A model generated the notes under the pieces. The model was not told the origin of the DNA, did not search any database, and was given only the letters and a program-made list of their open reading frames with translations. A stretch of 64,000 bases of DNA, taken from assembly GCA_963741305.1 (NCBI GenBank), contig CAVUHL010000003.1, positions 7,440,001 to 7,504,000 on the forward strand, in the 5' to 3' direction. Source of the stretch: DATMER01 sp963741305. Its GTDB lineage: Bacteria > Acidobacteriota > Thermoanaerobaculia > Multivoradales > UBA5704. Positions within the stretch are counted from its first letter, which is position 1. The number at the start of each line of letters is the position of its first letter. Both the position numbers and the translations under genes were made by a program. Below are positions 60,730 to 64,000 of the stretch, piece after piece.

Positions 60730-63700
60730 GTGGCAGTCCAGCTCAGCCTTTTCGAGTCGGAGAGCCCTGCTGGAGCTCCTTCTCCTCCGGGGAGGGTCCT
60801 CGTCGCGCGCGGCGCTCTTGCCGCCGAAGCTGCCGTGCTGGATCGCCTGGCCGGGCTTCTCGACGCGGCCCGGCGGGATCCCTCCCTGCTCGCTCTTCCC
60901 GTTCGGGTCGTCGTGCCGTCGCGCAGCCTGCGGGCTCATGCTGCCGCGGTGATCGCGCGGCACCGGTCGGTCGCGGGCGTGGTCATTCAGACCCTCCATG
61001 GGCTCGCTTTCGAGATCCTGGAGCGGGCCGGCGAGGCGGCTCCGCGGGGGCTCCCTCTCACCGAGATTCTGTCCCAGCGCTTTGCCGCGAGGGAGCCTTC
61101 CCTGCGGTCGGGGCTGGGGGATCTGGTGGATGGCTATGGCGGCGTCGCGGCCACGGCTCGCGATCTCTTGGACGCGGGGCTCGAGCCGGTCCATGCCGAC
61201 GCGGCCCTCGAAGCCTTGAGCCTGGATGGTTCCTACGTGGCCAGCCGCGCGGCGGTCGAGCGTGCCCGCGCCCTGGTGCGGGTGGCGGCCCGCACGGAAG
61301 AGGAGATGCGGCGCCGGGAATTGGGGGCTCTCGGGTCTCTTTTGCGGCGCGCCACCGACCTTTTGGAGACAGATGCCGAGACCGTGCTCCCAGCCCGGGC
61401 CATCCTCATCCATGGATTCGCGGATGCGACCGGTGTGGCCGCCGATCTCCTCCAATCACTGCTGCGGCGCCGGCAGGCCGTGCTCGTCCTCGACCGTCCT
61501 CCTTCCTGGCAGGGGGAGGGAGTCGAGAGCGCGTTCACCGAGCGCCTCGCCGCGCGGCTCTCTCCGGTCGCCCAGATCGACGAGGCGCCTCCGCCTCCTC
61601 TGGCCGACGTGGCACCTCCTCGGGTCGAGCGTTTCCAGGCTCCCGGGACCGGGGCCGAGACCCGCGAGGTGGCTCGACGTATCCGTGCCCTCCTGGATGC
61701 CGGAGCCCGCCCCGAGGGGATCGGGATCGTGGCGCGCGACTTCACTGCCTACCGGCTACCCCTGTCCCGCCATCTGCGGCGGCTCGGCGTGCCGTTCTCG
61801 GCCCTGGGGACCCGCGGTGCGCTCGGTCCCGCCGGCCGCGGTGTCCGCGCCTTCCTGGAGCTGCTCCGCCGGGGTGAGGATGTGCCGGCCGACCGCTGGC
61901 TCGACGCCGTGGCCGGAATCTCGGGCATCGCCGCGGTGGACCTCCGGCTTGCCTTTGCCTCCCTCGGCGCCGGCCGGCTGCGGGACGTGGCCGGGCTCCG
62001 GCCCGATCTCTTCCTGAAAGCCGAGACCGACTCGTTCCCTCTGCCGATCCGCCACGGGCTGCGGGAGGCGAGCCGCGAGGGGGAGGAGATCGATCTCGAA
62101 GAAGGGGTGAGGGAGGTCCACGCGGTGCGCCGCCGGGTGGCGGGGGAGTGGATCCGCTTTGCCGTGAAGCTGGCCGGCCGGGTGCGCGAGCGGCTCGCGG
62201 CCTGGCCCGAGGAGGCCCGCGCTAGAGATCATTTCTCCCGCCTCCGTGCCCTGCTCGTACAGGATCTCGGATGGCGTGAGGGGGATGGGCCGATCTTCGA
62301 AGCCATGGAGGCGCTCGCCCGGGAGGTGCCGGAGCGCTTCACCCTCGACCGCGACGAGCTGCGGCGCCTCCTCGCCCGCGAGCTGGAGGAGGCCGGCACG
62401 GCCGACCTCGGCGGAGAGGGCGGCGGCGTCCAGGTGCTCTCGGCCATGGAGGCCCGCGGGCGCACTTTCGAGCACCTCTTCCTGATCGGCCTGAACCGGG
62501 ACGTCTTCCCCCGTGGCGTGCGGGAGGACCCGCTGCTGCCGGACGACCTGCGCCGCGTGCTTCAGCGGGTCCTCCCCGACGTGCCGATCAAGCTCGCCGG
62601 GTTCGACGAGGAGCGCTGGCTGTTCGCCCATCTGCTCTCCTCGAGCCCCGCGGTCACCCTCTCCTGGCAGGGGGTGGACGAGGACGGCAAGGCGCTCTCG
62701 CCCTCGCCCCTCCTGCGGGATTTGGGCGACGTGCCCAAGGTGCCGGCGCTCTGGTCGCGGGAGGCGGCGGGCCAGGGTCCGAGGACGGGGGGAGAGCGGG
62801 CTGTGCTCGCGGCGCTGCATGGACCTCGGAGCGGGCTGGGAAGGGTTTTGGAAGTTGCATTGGGTGGAAAGCTTGCCGCCGTCCGCCTCGCCATCCTGGA
62901 CGAGCTCGATCCCGACCTGCGCACTCCGGAAGGCCGCGCCACCCGCGCCCGGCTCGGCCCATACTTCGGATTCGTCGGGACGATGAGCGGCCACGAGAAG
63001 GACCCGCGCCGCCGCGAGCTCTTCGTCACCCACCTGGAAGCGCTCGCTTCCTGCCCGTGGCAGCTCTTCCTGCAAAAGCTGCTGCGCCTGGAGCCGACGC
63101 CCGATCCCCTGGAGATGGCGCCCGGCACCGATCCCCTCCTGCTCGGGAACCTTGCCCACGCGGTCCTGGAGCGGATCGCCCGCGAGGCCGGCGTTGGAAA
63201 GGATGAAGTTGTGGCCGTGCCCTGGCCGGCGGAGCAGGATCTCCAGGATTGGCTGTTCGACGAGGCGGTGCGGCTCCTCCAGGAAGAGGGCGTCTTCCTC
63301 CCCGGGCTGGCCCGGGCGCTGGCGGAGCAGGTCCGGCCCCGTCTCGACGCGGCCCGCGACTCCGACTGGGCCGAGGGACCGCTGCCCGTGCTGCGTGTCG
63401 AGGACGAGGGGAGCCTGGAGGTGACGGATGCCGAGGGCCGTGTCCGCTCCGTCCGCTTCCGCGCCGACCGGGTGGACCTCCTGGAGAACGGGGCGCTACG
63501 CCGGACCGACTACAAGACGGGCAAGCCAATCTCCAGGGCCAAGCGGGATGAGGTGCGGCGCCGAGGGTTTCTGGAGAAAGTCCGGGCCGGGACGCATCTC
63601 CAGGGAGTGGCCTACGGGCTCGCCTCGGAGCAGGCGGTCGGGCGGTATCTCTTCCTTCGGCCCGACGTGGAGGCGCGGGTGTTCGAGGCCGGGCCGGATG

Positions 63701-63978
63701 ACCGCGATCTCGCGGAAGCCTTTCAAGGGACGGTCCGGGCCGTGCTCTCCGTCTGGGATGCGGGCGCCTTCTTCCCTCGGGTTGTGGCTCCGGCCGGCCG
63801 CAACGAGCCCGGCCGCTGCAAGGTCTGCGAGGTTGCCGAGGCCTGCGTGCGGGGTGACTCGGGTGCACGGCTGCGGCTGTTCGAGTGGGCCGAAGTCATG
63901 CGGAACGGCGGCGAGCCGACTTCCGAAGAAGCCGCTCTCTTGCAAGTCTGGCGGCTTGCGTCGAAGGAGACTTCATGA
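60730..63978 (+). CDS. addB: AddB-like helicase-nuclease subunit (PD-(D/E)XK)
   Basis: 1082 residues from GTG 60730 (MAVQLSLFESESPAG); the open frame extends upstream only through the palindromic element. The N-terminal two-thirds is a degenerate superfamily 1 helicase body (VRVVVPSRSLRAHAAAVIAR, VLSAMEARGRTFEHLFLIGL). The C-terminal nuclease has FRADRVDLLENGALRRTDYK followed by TGKP, i.e. the D-x(n)-D/E-x-K pattern. An iron-staple Cys set is seen: Cys in LASCPWQLFL and CKVCEVAEAC (C-x2-C-x5-C). AddAB processes double-strand breaks for RecA loading and degrades foreign linear DNA. The ATGA overlap with the next gene fits addBA order. Confidence 0.85.
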   Translation: MAVQLSLFESESPAGAPSPPGRVLVARGALAAEAAVLDRLAGLLDAARRDPSLLALPVRVVVPSRSLRAHAAAVIARHRSVAGVVIQTLHGLAFEILERAGEAAPRGLPLTEILSQRFAAREPSLRSGLGDLVDGYGGVAATARDLLDAGLEPVHADAALEALSLDGSYVASRAAVERARALVRVAARTEEEMRRRELGALGSLLRRATDLLETDAETVLPARAILIHGFADATGVAADLLQSLLRRRQAVLVLDRPPSWQGEGVESAFTERLAARLSPVAQIDEAPPPPLADVAPPRVERFQAPGTGAETREVARRIRALLDAGARPEGIGIVARDFTAYRLPLSRHLRRLGVPFSALGTRGALGPAGRGVRAFLELLRRGEDVPADRWLDAVAGISGIAAVDLRLAFASLGAGRLRDVAGLRPDLFLKAETDSFPLPIRHGLREASREGEEIDLEEGVREVHAVRRRVAGEWIRFAVKLAGRVRERLAAWPEEARARDHFSRLRALLVQDLGWREGDGPIFEAMEALAREVPERFTLDRDELRRLLARELEEAGTADLGGEGGGVQVLSAMEARGRTFEHLFLIGLNRDVFPRGVREDPLLPDDLRRVLQRVLPDVPIKLAGFDEERWLFAHLLSSSPAVTLSWQGVDEDGKALSPSPLLRDLGDVPKVPALWSREAAGQGPRTGGERAVLAALHGPRSGLGRVLEVALGGKLAAVRLAILDELDPDLRTPEGRATRARLGPYFGFVGTMSGHEKDPRRRELFVTHLEALASCPWQLFLQKLLRLEPTPDPLEMAPGTDPLLLGNLAHAVLERIAREAGVGKDEVVAVPWPAEQDLQDWLFDEAVRLLQEEGVFLPGLARALAEQVRPRLDAARDSDWAEGPLPVLRVEDEGSLEVTDAEGRVRSVRFRADRVDLLENGALRRTDYKTGKPISRAKRDEVRRRGFLEKVRAGTHLQGVAYGLASEQAVGRYLFLRPDVEARVFEAGPDDRDLAEAFQGTVRAVLSVWDAGAFFPRVVAPAGRNEPGRCKVCEVAEACVRGDSGARLRLFEWAEVMRNGGEPTSEEAALLQVWRLASKETS

Positions 63979-64000
63979 CCGCCGGCCGTCTTCTCGTCGG
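63975..64000 (+). CDS. Start of the next gene, probably addA (cut by the window end)
   Basis: ATG 63975 overlaps the addB stop by 4 bp. Only eight full codons (MTAGRLLV) are visible. AddA is inferred purely from the addB-addA gene order; the start of AddA proteins often has a short LLV strand before the P-loop. Confidence 0.45.

Overview
The window is about 64 kb of GC-rich bacterial DNA that reads as a chromosomal segment of an Acidobacteriota member. The evidence is four paralogues of the acidobacterial VWFA-related secreted family, an Oar-like TonB-dependent receptor with an N-terminal carboxypeptidase-regulatory domain, a very high density of TPR proteins, and several TPR/CHAT proteins. 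The class cannot be fixed from the sequence alone; Thermoanaerobaculia-like lineages are a reasonable guess. There is no phage, IS transposase or CRISPR array.

Layout. 1-14.2 kb: the 3' end of a VIT/VWA-TPR-DUF2135 protein, a minus-strand cluster of three VWFA-related proteins, a Cys-rich secreted protein, and a second minus-strand operon (transglutaminase-like TPR lipoprotein, DUF3179 protein, a fourth VWFA protein, a small HTH protein). 14.2-28.7 kb: a TonB-dependent receptor behind a near-consensus sigma-54 promoter and ended by a textbook terminator. It is followed by an operon of a CarboxypepD_reg-TPR protein, three tandem alkaline-phosphatase/sulfatase-fold proteins fused to TPRs, a TPR lipoprotein and a pentein-like exported protein. 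28.7-38.3 kb: housekeeping block tRNA-Val x2, infC-rpmI-rplT-pheS-pheT-zapB-like, pyrD (opposite strand), zapA, probable 6S RNA, rny, ymdB. 38.3-41.2 kb: a small accessory patch with a 20-bp tandem array, a MNT/HEPN toxin-antitoxin pair, a lower-GC methyltransferase and an LprI-like protein.

41.2-48.3 kb: a four-gene minus-strand operon of two exported TPR-CHAT protease-like proteins, an ECF sigma factor and its membrane anti-sigma factor, all overlapping or nearly so. 48.5-55.5 kb: plus-strand exported proteins, including a metzincin with two reading-frame breaks, two tandem M1-type aminopeptidases (the second has lost its first zinc ligand), a YdeI-like protein and an unknown secreted protein. 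55.5-60.5 kb: a repeat-rich gap, a small helical protein and a large CHAT/NB-ARC/TPR STAND protein resembling a caspase-linked NLR. 60.7-64 kb: AddB-like nuclease subunit and the first codons of the next gene, probably addA.

The most promising unexplained systems are the CHAT-CHAT-ECF-anti-sigma operon, which I propose is a protease-gated sigma-factor circuit, and the CHAT-STAND protein beside addAB. Several single-base frame breaks (pheT, metzincin twice) and a gene without a start at 48.5 kb suggest that some indels may be assembly errors. Palindromic REP-like repeats occur at several gene junctions, and one is translated as the N-terminus of a lipoprotein.
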